Below, piece by piece: positions 18,230-26,232 of a stretch of 64,000 nucleotides of DNA (within the stretch, counting starts at the first letter, position 1; every line of letters starts with the position of its first letter). The notes under the pieces are model-generated. The model had not been told where the DNA came from, searched no databases, and worked only from the letters and a program-made list of their open reading frames with translations. Origin of the DNA: Tritrichomonas musculus. Taxonomy: Eukaryota > Parabasalia > Tritrichomonadida > Tritrichomonadidae. Position numbers and translations under genes: made by a program. The stretch is taken from assembly GCA_039105265.1 (NCBI GenBank), contig JAPFFF010000074.1:248001-312000 (forward strand). Reading direction: 5' to 3'.

Positions 18230-19843
18230 TTAATCCCTTGAGGTCAGATCATAGTTCCCTAAGCGAACTAAAGGTGGCATACCATTTGGCTGAACTAAGA
18301 TAGATATAGAAGAATCAAACAAGAGACAAATTAAAGGTGGGGTTTGAGTAGCTTTTGCATATGTATTGTCACCAGTTTCTTGTGTTACATTTATTTCAAA
18401 ATTAATAGGTGACAAAGAGGTTAATCCTTGTTGATATGTATTATCAGTTTCTGTAGGTAATCCGATAAAGAAACTACTCTTGTCATTTGAATAAATTCCC
18501 TTCGAATAACCAAATTTAGGTTTATTAGTAGTCTTATCTCTATCACAATGAGTTAAACTGTTTACCACTTCCTTATTAAAACCACTTTGTCCTCCATTCA
18601 CGTTCATTGCGTTCTGACAATATTCTAAGAACTCTGGGTATTCATCTGTAGTGCCAAATGGCTTTGCAGGAATGTTACCATAACCTCCACAGTTTAATTG
18701 GAAGGACTTAAAGTTAGGATTCTTAAAGTATGTATGATGAGTATGCTTCACAGGAAATAATAAGTAAATTGAGTCAACAAAGCGAGGAGTGATTGTGCAA
18801 GTAGTCTTGTCATTAGGGTTCTTTAATGGAGTAGTAGTAGTGTAAATAGATATCGTTTGGGTTGGAAATGTAAGTGGATGAGTTGGGTCTGCATATCGTT
18901 GTACAAGACTAGAGTAAATATTATCCTCTATACCAAAGCAAGGGATAATAGATGAACACTCAGTAACGGAGTAATCAACTTCCTGAAATGTTCTATTTTC
19001 TACTGTAAGTTCTGTTACTCCATCTTTAGCAGTTGGTTTATCAGTATACATTGTTATTGGTTCACCAATTGGGATAAATTCATTAGTAATTTCATTTAAT
19101 TTATATTTTGAATTGACGATATGATCATATTCAAACGCTTTTTCTGGACCCATAGGACAACATACCATACCAGCACATGAAAAGAATAATCGGAGTTCAA
19201 TTTTGCCTGCGAATGCTGGAAGGTATTTAATATTTGATAATGGTAAGAACCTTCTTAAATCAATCTTTAGGTGAATTTTATATGTTTTGTCTTCCCATTT
19301 TTCTGCCCAATCAACAATAAATCCTGTTCTGCTGCCTGAATTACCATTCCATATATCTTTATGTCTAGCCTTTGAATATACATCTGCTCTCTTTGTTGTT
19401 TCATTTGCACAACATGCAGTTAAGAACGATTCTTCACAACCAAAGTTCTGGGTATAGATAGTGATACCATTAGCTACTATTTCATATTTCTCAACAGCAT
19501 CTCTAGCATCCTTGAAACCAAACCATACTCTATTAAAATGATATCCATCGCCTTCTACTGCCGTAATCGTACTGCCAGCAGCTTCTTTAATCTTTACCTC
19601 CATATCAGCTCTAATAAATCCATTATATATGTCAGCGGTATTATTTGTGTTAGGTGATATAATTGCACTTGTATATGAACCTTTATGAATTGGAGGCGAT
19701 GGAGAATAAGATGTTTGAGGACTAATTGTGTATTGCTTGTTGGTATCAGACAAGGCTATACAATTATCAACAATATCAAAATAGCTAGCAATTTGGGTAC
19801 ATGTTTCAGCTGACGTCCTTAGTTCAATTTCTGGATTTAACAT
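18230..19843 (-). CDS. Major capsid protein of element A, double jelly-roll type (537 aa)
   Basis: The start at 19843 is chosen by alignment with the element C homologue (54986..56662); an ATG 10 codons upstream adds an unmatched tail, and TCAAAAG lies just before the chosen start. Conserved blocks include SDTNKQY, a ...SPSPPI-KGSYTS segment (about 45), NTADIYNGFIRAD, KDARDAVEKYEIVANGITIY, LPAFAGKIELRLFFSCAG and, at the end, LVQPNGMPPLVRLGNYD. Length, abundance of strands and position next to ATPase and integrase fit the double jelly-roll MCP expected in Polintons. The identification rests on pattern and synteny, not a search. Confidence 0.72.
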   Translation of the reverse strand: MLNPEIELRTSAETCTQIASYFDIVDNCIALSDTNKQYTISPQTSYSPSPPIHKGSYTSAIISPNTNNTADIYNGFIRADMEVKIKEAAGSTITAVEGDGYHFNRVWFGFKDARDAVEKYEIVANGITIYTQNFGCEESFLTACCANETTKRADVYSKARHKDIWNGNSGSRTGFIVDWAEKWEDKTYKIHLKIDLRRFLPLSNIKYLPAFAGKIELRLFFSCAGMVCCPMGPEKAFEYDHIVNSKYKLNEITNEFIPIGEPITMYTDKPTAKDGVTELTVENRTFQEVDYSVTECSSIIPCFGIEDNIYSSLVQRYADPTHPLTFPTQTISIYTTTTPLKNPNDKTTCTITPRFVDSIYLLFPVKHTHHTYFKNPNFKSFQLNCGGYGNIPAKPFGTTDEYPEFLEYCQNAMNVNGGQSGFNKEVVNSLTHCDRDKTTNKPKFGYSKGIYSNDKSSFFIGLPTETDNTYQQGLTSLSPINFEINVTQETGDNTYAKATQTPPLICLLFDSSISILVQPNGMPPLVRLGNYDLTSRD

Positions 19844-19874
19844 ATTTTCTTTTGAGAAAAATAACAAAAGCAAA

Positions 19875-20435
19875 TTAAATCATATCAGAGAAAATATTAT
19901 TTCGTCTTCTACGAATAGGTTGAGGTGGGATTACTGGTATTGGTTCCTCTTCTGATTCGTCTTCTATTTGATTTGGTTCTTGGACTTCTTGTCTCAAGGC
20001 GTTTATGTATTGTGGATAATATGGTTTTCTCATTTGTTTTTGTATTACATCTTTTATCATTTTCTTCTGTTCCTTCTTAGCCCTTTCATTTTTAAACTCT
20101 TCACCCAATAGCTTTAATTGGTTTAGTATTTCTATATTTATTGTTGGATCATATACTTGTTTTGGTTGTTCTTCTATTATTGGTTTTTTGGGTTTTGGTA
20201 TTTCTTTTACCGGTTCCTCAGGTGGGTCGGAATTCTGACCAACAACTTTTTCTTCAATCGTTTCTGTTTTAGTTAATGGTTCAGGTGGTGGTTTCGTTAA
20301 TGGTTGCTCTCTTCTTTTTACTATATATTTGTTTTCTTTTTTGGTAGGAAGTACATCCCAATCAGGGTCCTCACGACCATTTAGCCAGTTCTGTATTACC
20401 TGCAATCTTTTTGATCCTGTCAAATGCTTAGACAT
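19875..20435 (-). CDS. Conserved charged protein, SKHLTGSKR family (186 aa)
   Basis: Unrecognised. It shares with element C (54480..54968) an N-terminal SKHLTGSKRL ... DPDW-VLPT ... KYIVK block. A Pro/Glu/Lys-rich linker is followed by a helix INIEILNQLKLLGEEFK and a basic C-terminus (RRRRNNIFSD). The always-adjacent place between the pVI-like protein and the MCP suggests a capsid accessory, scaffold or cement protein. TCAATTAAATG at the start fits a short leader. Confidence 0.6.
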   Translation of the reverse strand: MSKHLTGSKRLQVIQNWLNGREDPDWDVLPTKKENKYIVKRREQPLTKPPPEPLTKTETIEEKVVGQNSDPPEEPVKEIPKPKKPIIEEQPKQVYDPTINIEILNQLKLLGEEFKNERAKKEQKKMIKDVIQKQMRKPYYPQYINALRQEVQEPNQIEDESEEEPIPVIPPQPIRRRRNNIFSDMI

Positions 20436-20466
20436 TTAATTGATAAAAAAATCATTTTATTGAGTT

Positions 20467-20970
20467 TTATTGAGTTTTCTTTGTTTTTCTTGATTTCTTT
20501 CTCTTTCTTTTATTCAATTTCGCTATATGTGCTTCTGCTTCGTCCACGTATTTACTTCTGTTCTGATATATTTTATAAGCAGCTGGCTTTCTCGAATAAT
20601 GAATGCGTGGAAAATCTGCATACATTACATTACTGCCTAACGGATTAGGTTGTCTTTCTGCTATATTCTTTTCTAATGCTGCTTTTACTTCTCCTTCTCT
20701 TATTCCACTTGCTATTGTTGTCAATCCTTTACCTATACCTATTGCTGCTGGATTACCCGTTATTGTTCCCAAAGCTTGTGTTGCTCCTCCTATAGTATTT
20801 AATATTGGTGCCTTATTTTTCCAAGCCCATTTACCAACTTTACCAACTGCACTATCACCAATGAATTTGCCTACTTTACCAACACCAGATTTTACCGAAT
20901 TCCATGCACGATTAAAAAATCCACCACCAGAATTTTGTTCAATCCTTCCTGTATCAGAAACTGCTTCCAT
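20467..20970 (-). CDS. Gly/Ala-rich basic protein, possible membrane-active minor capsid protein (167 aa)
   Basis: The N-terminal half has amphipathic Gly/Lys stretches (SVKSGVGKVGKFIGD) and a small-residue hydrophobic helix (about 55..85). The C-terminus is very basic (KRKRKKSRKTKK). The same composition and position are found in C (54052..54450), and a shorter peptide occurs in B (40764..40985). Adenoviruses and Polintons often encode a pVI-like minor capsid protein of this type that disrupts membranes. That function is an analogy only. Confidence 0.5.
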   Translation of the reverse strand: MEAVSDTGRIEQNSGGGFFNRAWNSVKSGVGKVGKFIGDSAVGKVGKWAWKNKAPILNTIGGATQALGTITGNPAAIGIGKGLTTIASGIREGEVKAALEKNIAERQPNPLGSNVMYADFPRIHYSRKPAAYKIYQNRSKYVDEAEAHIAKLNKRKRKKSRKTKKTQ

Positions 20971-20982
20971 TGTCTTTTAATA

Positions 20983-21822
20983 TCAGTCAAAGTAATATTT
21001 ATTGGCGGTTATGTTCATAATAAATTTTGAATGAAGATCTCTATGCTGTAAATATTCTTTTACCGTCTTCTTGATATTAAGGTTGTTATTTGTTTGTTGA
21101 AGCAAGGAAGTAAAATCTTCTTCTGAGTATCCACTATAGCATATGATATCCGTGGCCAATCTTTTTGCATTTATGTGTACGAATCTGATTGTCTGAATAG
21201 CCATGATGCAGGTAATATTATAATGTCTTGTCTTGGTTAATAGTCTAAGGAATTCAGTATTATTATGTGTTAACAAATCGCTTCCTGCACAGTCATCCAA
21301 TATTATTAGTGTGTTATATGGGTAAGACGAGGTTTGGTATTTTACTAACTTATTGGCTATATAAACTATTCTATCATCTATTTCTTGGAGGGAGTGTTTG
21401 TTTATAAGTCTTTGCATTTCTTCATTTGTTTCCTTCATCTTAGATAATACATGTTTAACCATTGCATAATATTTTATTTTTCTTTTGAGGTGTTTCTTTA
21501 GGTAATCCATCAATTGGGCTTCATTAAGATATACTATTGGTGTCTTTACCTCTTTACTCATTGCCTCAGCCGTTTTGTCCATTTTGCCACTTGTTGAACA
21601 GAATATTATTTTTTGATAGTACGGGTGCTTAAATAGACGTTCAGTAATGAGTATGTGAGACCACAACCAATAACTTTTTCCAGCACCAGGACGTCCAATA
21701 AGAAAATAAATTCCATTCGTACTAAAAGGATAGGAAGGATGTAATGGTTTCATCAGTGCTGCCTCTATCTCTTTCTGGTTCTTCTTCATTGTCTTTTGGA
21801 TTAAGGACTCTACTTCTTTCAT
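20983..21822 (-). CDS. FtsK/HerA-type genome-packaging ATPase (279 aa)
   Basis: Walker A, IGRPGAGKSYW, is near residue 43; Walker B, LIILDDCAGSD, is near 175. A conserved HYNITCIMAIQTIRFVH segment follows near 205..225 with the expected Gln. It aligns closely with 53176..54033 of element C and distantly with 44345..45238 of B. Its role is pumping DNA into the capsid, as known for the family. It lies between the integrase and the pVI-like gene with gaps of 25 and 12 bp. Confidence 0.87.
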   Translation of the reverse strand: MKEVESLIQKTMKKNQKEIEAALMKPLHPSYPFSTNGIYFLIGRPGAGKSYWLWSHILITERLFKHPYYQKIIFCSTSGKMDKTAEAMSKEVKTPIVYLNEAQLMDYLKKHLKRKIKYYAMVKHVLSKMKETNEEMQRLINKHSLQEIDDRIVYIANKLVKYQTSSYPYNTLIILDDCAGSDLLTHNNTEFLRLLTKTRHYNITCIMAIQTIRFVHINAKRLATDIICYSGYSEEDFTSLLQQTNNNLNIKKTVKEYLQHRDLHSKFIMNITANKYYFD

Positions 21823-21847
21823 TATTTGTTTAGACTTTTATTTGTGG

Positions 21848-22933
21848 TTAAATCCATTTCTTTATATTGTTGGGTATATTTTTCTTCTTTGACCAGTAAT
21901 CCACTTCAAGATTAGATAGCTTTGTTGGAGCACCTTCTCGTAAATTTTTAGCCGGTATGATGTCTTCTGTACCTTCGCTGTATTTAATTTTATATTTGTT
22001 CTTTGTTGTATCATAAGAAATAATCTTCTCCACAATACCTCTCTTGCCTCCCTTAAGTGTTTGTGCAATATTTTTGTTTTGTGTCTTGATTAACCTATAA
22101 CCAGGGAGTTTGTCTATTGACTCATCTTTGGACTTAATTATAAATTGGTTCCCAGCCTTTGAATCAACTATATATGCTTCCTTGCTTACCTTGTTCCTGC
22201 GCTTCGAAAATGGCTCCTTAGCCTGAATAATTCTAACTCTATCATTTGGCTTAAAGTCATATGGATTGTTTTGCGACTTGGTTTTTACATATTCTTTTTC
22301 ATCTTTCTCTGTCATCTCGTTTGGTATCTTATAGTCCAATGACCTGTGGGGAGAATTGTTGTATGAATCTATTAAACTATCCATTTCTTTCTCATTGATG
22401 AACCTGTTCTCGCCTACCATGTCTCTAATCGTTCTCATGAACCTATTTATGATACCTAGTACATTATGATTATTATCCTCGGTAGTAGTGTAAACAATAT
22501 TTTTGGTCTTCATCAACTGTAATACATCATTGGACAAGTAAGCAGCATCCTGATCTGATGCTATCGAATAGACATCTGGCTCGTCCTCAAAAAATTTATT
22601 TAATGCCTTGACTACTTCTTTTGCACCTTTCCCCTTCATTGGATAACAGTATGCTTTTCTTGTGTTAATATTAATTAGCATCAGGTAATTTAATCCATCC
22701 TTTGTCTTATCATTGATGAATGTGTCCATTTGATATCCCCCAGAGTGTTTAGAATAGATATTCATAAACTTCGCCTTTGGTACCTTTACATCATGTACTA
22801 TCTTTCTTAAATAATCTAATGCGGCTTCTTCTGTGAATCCATATCGTTTTGCGAGTGGAACAAATTTAGAGGCAGATCTCCAAGGAAAAAAAGAATGAAG
22901 CTCATTAATTGTCTTAAAATGCTTTTTGTTCAT
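21848..22933 (-). CDS. Retroviral-type (RVE) integrase of element A (361 aa)
   Basis: It inserts the linear element into host DNA. The N-terminal 60 residues are helical. The RVE core runs from about 60 to 200, with GGYQMDTFIND, YLMLININTRKAYCYPMKGKG, SDQDAAYLS and NHNVLGIINRFMRT. The C-terminal part (about 225..345) has two SH3/chromo-like modules, YDFKPNDRVRI and GKRGIVEKI, typical of Polinton integrases. It aligns along its length with 52019..53161 in C. The B integrase is more distant. Confidence 0.87.
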   Translation of the reverse strand: MNKKHFKTINELHSFFPWRSASKFVPLAKRYGFTEEAALDYLRKIVHDVKVPKAKFMNIYSKHSGGYQMDTFINDKTKDGLNYLMLININTRKAYCYPMKGKGAKEVVKALNKFFEDEPDVYSIASDQDAAYLSNDVLQLMKTKNIVYTTTEDNNHNVLGIINRFMRTIRDMVGENRFINEKEMDSLIDSYNNSPHRSLDYKIPNEMTEKDEKEYVKTKSQNNPYDFKPNDRVRIIQAKEPFSKRRNKVSKEAYIVDSKAGNQFIIKSKDESIDKLPGYRLIKTQNKNIAQTLKGGKRGIVEKIISYDTTKNKYKIKYSEGTEDIIPAKNLREGAPTKLSNLEVDYWSKKKNIPNNIKKWI

Positions 22934-22944
22934 TTAAATTAGTC

Positions 22945-24279
22945 TTAAATGTAAAGCATCTTCTTAAATGGTAATAATTGCATTTCAATGACAAATGATT
23001 CATTGTTTGGTACCAGAACAGGAATATTATTATGACGCCCTGAATATAATTCTATCCAAAATCTTTGATCAGTTGAGTTCAGTTTGAAGTACTTGATAGG
23101 ACTGAAGTATATTTGACTATTGCCTAAATAATATTTATTTGATTGCTCAGCTATTGATGAATATACTTTACACGAATGTCTATCCCAAATATTTTTAAAA
23201 TCTAATCTTCTGCACCATTTATCATTAAATTTATATGGATTATTTTGATATGGTTTATCTCCTATATTAAATAAATCAGCAAAATCAGTATTCTTATAGT
23301 TAGAATCTGTTCTATTACTTTCTCTAAAATTAATCTTGAAATCAACATAGTATAGACCTAATTCGACAAAATCATTTTCCCCTGGTATTGGTTTTGGTGT
23401 AGGTGTTGGTGTTGGTGTAGGTGTTGGTGTAGGTGTTGGAAAATCTTCATAATCGGTTATCTCTGGTGCCATATATATAAATGATGGTTTGGAACTTGTA
23501 TTTTTTTCTAAGTTCTGTGGTGAAAAAATGGTTTCGACAAATGCCTTCTTTTCATAATCATAATATCCATCCATTTGAAAATCGCTTCGGCTTCTATCAA
23601 TCTTATCTTGGTGAAAGAGGGGAATAATCTTTTCTTTATGCTCTTTAAACCAATTATCGATTTTTGTTTGATATTCTTGATACTTTTCTCGGGCATTAAA
23701 TAGAAATGTTAACACATCTTTCACAAAATAAAAACGTCCAAATAATGGATTGATATATTCTTTAGTGATAGCTTTATATTGTTCATATATTGTTTTTAGG
23801 TCATCAGTTGTTATTTTATATTCATTTTTATTAATTTCATTAAATTCCTCAAATTTTTTATCTAATTGGTCATTTATATCATTAAATATTTTTCTCATAT
23901 CATTATCAGTCGATAACCAAGATATAACATGGATTGTTAATTCTATTTTTGATTTTTTTGGTAATTGGTCATATATTTCGTCATTATTTATTTCTTTATC
24001 TTTATCCTTTGCCTTTTCTTCCTTTACCTTTTCATCAAAGTCCTTCCTCAAATATTTTCGAATGCTAAAATCAAATTCTAATTTTCTTCTTCGAGCCATT
24101 AAATAAATACTTCTTACGCCTACAATTGATTCTCCTCTATTCGAAGTACACCATTCTTGAGGAAAATTAAAGTAATATCGATTAGGTTTGCTTGGGTCTT
24201 GTTCTCCATCTTCTAAAAAGTAAGCATATTCAATTGGTATAGGTGTTTGTTCTTCTGTCGGATTAAGTGTTGGATACAT
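22945..24279 (-). CDS. Penton-like/minor capsid protein of element A (444 aa)
   Basis: I chose the ATG at 24279 because alignment with the element C homologue (51042..52007) starts there; the longer frame adds a 15-aa hydrophobic tail. Conserved ends: PIPIEYAYFLEDGEQDPSKP at the N-terminus; NIWDRHSCKVYSS, LGNSQIYFSPIKYFKLNS and MQLLPFKKMLYI at the C-terminus. The middle contains a long coiled-coil-like insert and a Thr-Pro linker (around 290..310) absent from C. Position next to integrase and ATPase, and conserved strands at both ends, suggest the single jelly-roll penton protein. Confidence 0.55.
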   Translation of the reverse strand: MYPTLNPTEEQTPIPIEYAYFLEDGEQDPSKPNRYYFNFPQEWCTSNRGESIVGVRSIYLMARRRKLEFDFSIRKYLRKDFDEKVKEEKAKDKDKEINNDEIYDQLPKKSKIELTIHVISWLSTDNDMRKIFNDINDQLDKKFEEFNEINKNEYKITTDDLKTIYEQYKAITKEYINPLFGRFYFVKDVLTFLFNAREKYQEYQTKIDNWFKEHKEKIIPLFHQDKIDRSRSDFQMDGYYDYEKKAFVETIFSPQNLEKNTSSKPSFIYMAPEITDYEDFPTPTPTPTPTPTPTPKPIPGENDFVELGLYYVDFKINFRESNRTDSNYKNTDFADLFNIGDKPYQNNPYKFNDKWCRRLDFKNIWDRHSCKVYSSIAEQSNKYYLGNSQIYFSPIKYFKLNSTDQRFWIELYSGRHNNIPVLVPNNESFVIEMQLLPFKKMLYI

Positions 24280-25315
24280 TTTTATAAAAATATTAAAATA
24301 TAAAAACAAAAGTGCAAAAACCAACCCTGAGAGGCCTTTTTCTGAATTACTTATAAAAGAGATCTACTTCAAATGAAATCCTTATTGAAAGGAGCCGTCC
24401 GTTAACTAGGGGAAGTTAATGGCCTCGATCAGGAAGATGGAAACTTAACTCAATAAGTTTTTTGTTTGCGGAATAATTGTTAACGAACAACTCACAACTT
24501 AGCCACAAATCCAAGTTTTCACAGATTTCACTCAAAGTCCACTCTTTCTCATAACTCAGAAAAAATGCGTTCCGGATATATGTCGAACCTAGGATGTTAG
24601 GTAGGGAGTTTAACCATTACGACACACGCAAAGACAAAGATGGAAACTCGATTTTGAATAAATATAAAACCAAATAAATATTGAAATATATTCTAATAAC
24701 TCAAATAATATATTCAGAATTTAGTTTTAAAAATAAACCATCCAAAAATATTCTTGTATGGGGTCATAGCTCAATGGAAATATTTGGTGGAAAGTTACAT
24801 GGTTCGAAAAATAGAAAGTCCGACATTTTTTATAAAAATTTATTTTAATAAATTATAACCATAAACTTGTAAAAATAATAAAAAATTTTATCTATCAATT
24901 TATTAATAAAATTTTCTTTCACAAATATTATAATTTTAAAGGAAAAAATTTTATTTCTCAAATTTGGATGAAAATTTTAGGATGCCAGAGAGGTGTACTT
25001 GCGCAAGAGTTGCGAAAGGCTTGCGAAAGGCTTGCGCAAGATTGAACAAGACTGAGCAAGCTTGCGCAATACCAAAATTTATATTCAAAAAGTGGAACAA
25101 AAATTTTGAAAAATTAATAAATTTAAATTCAAAAAGAGAAAAATAATATTAAAATATCTTGGTGTCTAGTTAACTTTTTAAGAATATTTTTATAAAATCT
25201 TTTCAAAATATTTGAGAGAAAAAAATATACTTCTGGCATAAAAATATTTGAGAGAAAATATTAACTCGATCAAAACTCAATATTTCGGGGTCGTGCCTAT
25301 ACAAGAAATACCGTA
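24280..25315. other. Non-coding right flank of element A with tRNA-like relics
   Basis: About 1 kb without a convincing gene. Two stretches resemble decayed tRNAs: 24760..24830 (plus) has TAGCTCAATGG (A-box-like) and GGTTCGAA (B-box-like); 24566..24626 (minus) has TAATGGTTAAACTC and GGTTCGA. Neither has matching acceptor arms. A TTAACT/AGTTAA hairpin lies near 24401..24420 and short TTGCGCAAG-type palindromes near 25000..25070. The rest is AT-rich. Confidence 0.4.
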
Positions 25316-25539
25316 TTTTCGGGTGTAGAATTCAAAAAACACAATTAGAAAGCTCAAAAACTACTCCATACCTTGGAAATGACATTGGTGGAATAGTGAA
25401 AGTAGAGTGTGTGTACTTACGATAGGTTTTCAGAGGGTATTTGGCCGGGTAGCGAGGCCCAAGCGAAGGTGTACCTGAGCTTGGTGGCGAGCAGTGTAGG
25501 CGGTGGTGAAGTATGAGACACCGCCTATACTATACTACT
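25316..25539. repeat. Right TIR of element A
   Basis: Reverse complement of 920..1119, with an extra block of about 24 bp near 25335..25360. It ends ACTACT followed directly by CAGCA. Confidence 0.92.
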
Positions 25540-25544
25540 CAGCA
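25540..25544. repeat. Right target-site duplication of element A (CAGCA)
   Basis: Second copy of the 5-bp word found at 915..919. The sequence then continues as the TIR of element B. Confidence 0.92.
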
Positions 25545-26181
25545 TACCTTGCAAGTTAACAAGCTCAGGTATAAAAAATCAGGTATGTTTACTTGTTATT
25601 GTTTTTACCCTTGTTTTCATTACCAACCTATACATTTGAATAATTTTCTGGAACCCCTTAATCAACTCACCATTTTTGATAGGATAACTAAGTTTTTACA
25701 ATTTTTCAAAAATTATATTTTTTAAAAATTTTTTTTATTTTTTATTTCCACTACATATAATGGAAGCCTTTGCTAATTATGCTGCTAAACAACTCCGTAC
25801 ATATGGAACAGATATGTATAACCTTTTTGCTGACATTTGTGATAAAGTCATTGATGGTGACCGTGATGCTGTTGATGTTGTTGAACCCTTTATTATAGAC
25901 GCACAAATGGATATATTCAGAAAGCAGAATCACTTATACATATCTTTTCATGATGAAAATGCTGCTTTTCGTGAGTATGGAGAAATATTTGATTACTATA
26001 TTGATGAGCTTACTGGTGATTACAATGATTATGGTATGCCATATCACTTTCCAAAGAAGTTTTACGATGAGGTATACGAATTCTTTAAATACACTGATGA
26101 AGGAAAGAAATGCATGAATGAATTCAATCCAAACACGAATAAGATTCAGGAAATTTAATTAAAAAAGCAATTATTATTTTT
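25545..26181. repeat. Left TIR of element B, inner 637 bp
   Basis: Matches the reverse complement of 45700..46336 without visible difference. It contains about 200 bp of AT-rich non-coding sequence and the whole 132-aa gene, and ends in a run of T just after that gene. Confidence 0.93.
25760..26158 (+). CDS. TIR-encoded 132-aa protein, left copy
   Basis: Unrecognised acidic protein (EAFANYAAKQLRTYG at the start, many Asp/Glu/Tyr, no Cys cluster, no membrane segment). An identical gene lies in the right TIR (45723..46121), so the element carries two copies, both transcribed inward. Because TIR arms are copied from each other, the gene is dosage-fixed at two. Genes placed at the ends of linear viral DNA are often early-expressed; that is only analogy. 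Confidence 0.7.
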   Translation: MEAFANYAAKQLRTYGTDMYNLFADICDKVIDGDRDAVDVVEPFIIDAQMDIFRKQNHLYISFHDENAAFREYGEIFDYYIDELTGDYNDYGMPYHFPKKFYDEVYEFFKYTDEGKKCMNEFNPNTNKIQEI

Positions 26182-26232
26182 GTATTTTAAATATTTTAAT
26201 TTTATTCTTATACAAAACGAACCAAACGCCAA

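Larger units (their letters stand above)
920..25539. mobile_element. Element A: Maverick/Polinton inserted in the TIR of element B
   Basis: The element is 24,620 bp, bounded by TIRs of about 200 bp (left) and 224 bp (right) that start AGTAGTATAGTATAGG, and by CAGCA duplications. Parts in order: two giant fibre-like genes (minus), 243-aa gene (plus), GIY-YIG-type gene (minus), pPolB (plus), inverted-repeat-flanked gene (plus), then a minus-strand block from the bZIP-like gene to the penton-like gene. It must be younger than B. All recognised genes look intact, so it looks whole. Confidence 0.94.

Noticed and set aside
24964-25146. 60-aa open frame in the non-coding flank of A
   Set aside because: It overlaps short palindromic TTGCGCAAG repeats, has no homologue in B or C and no supporting start context.
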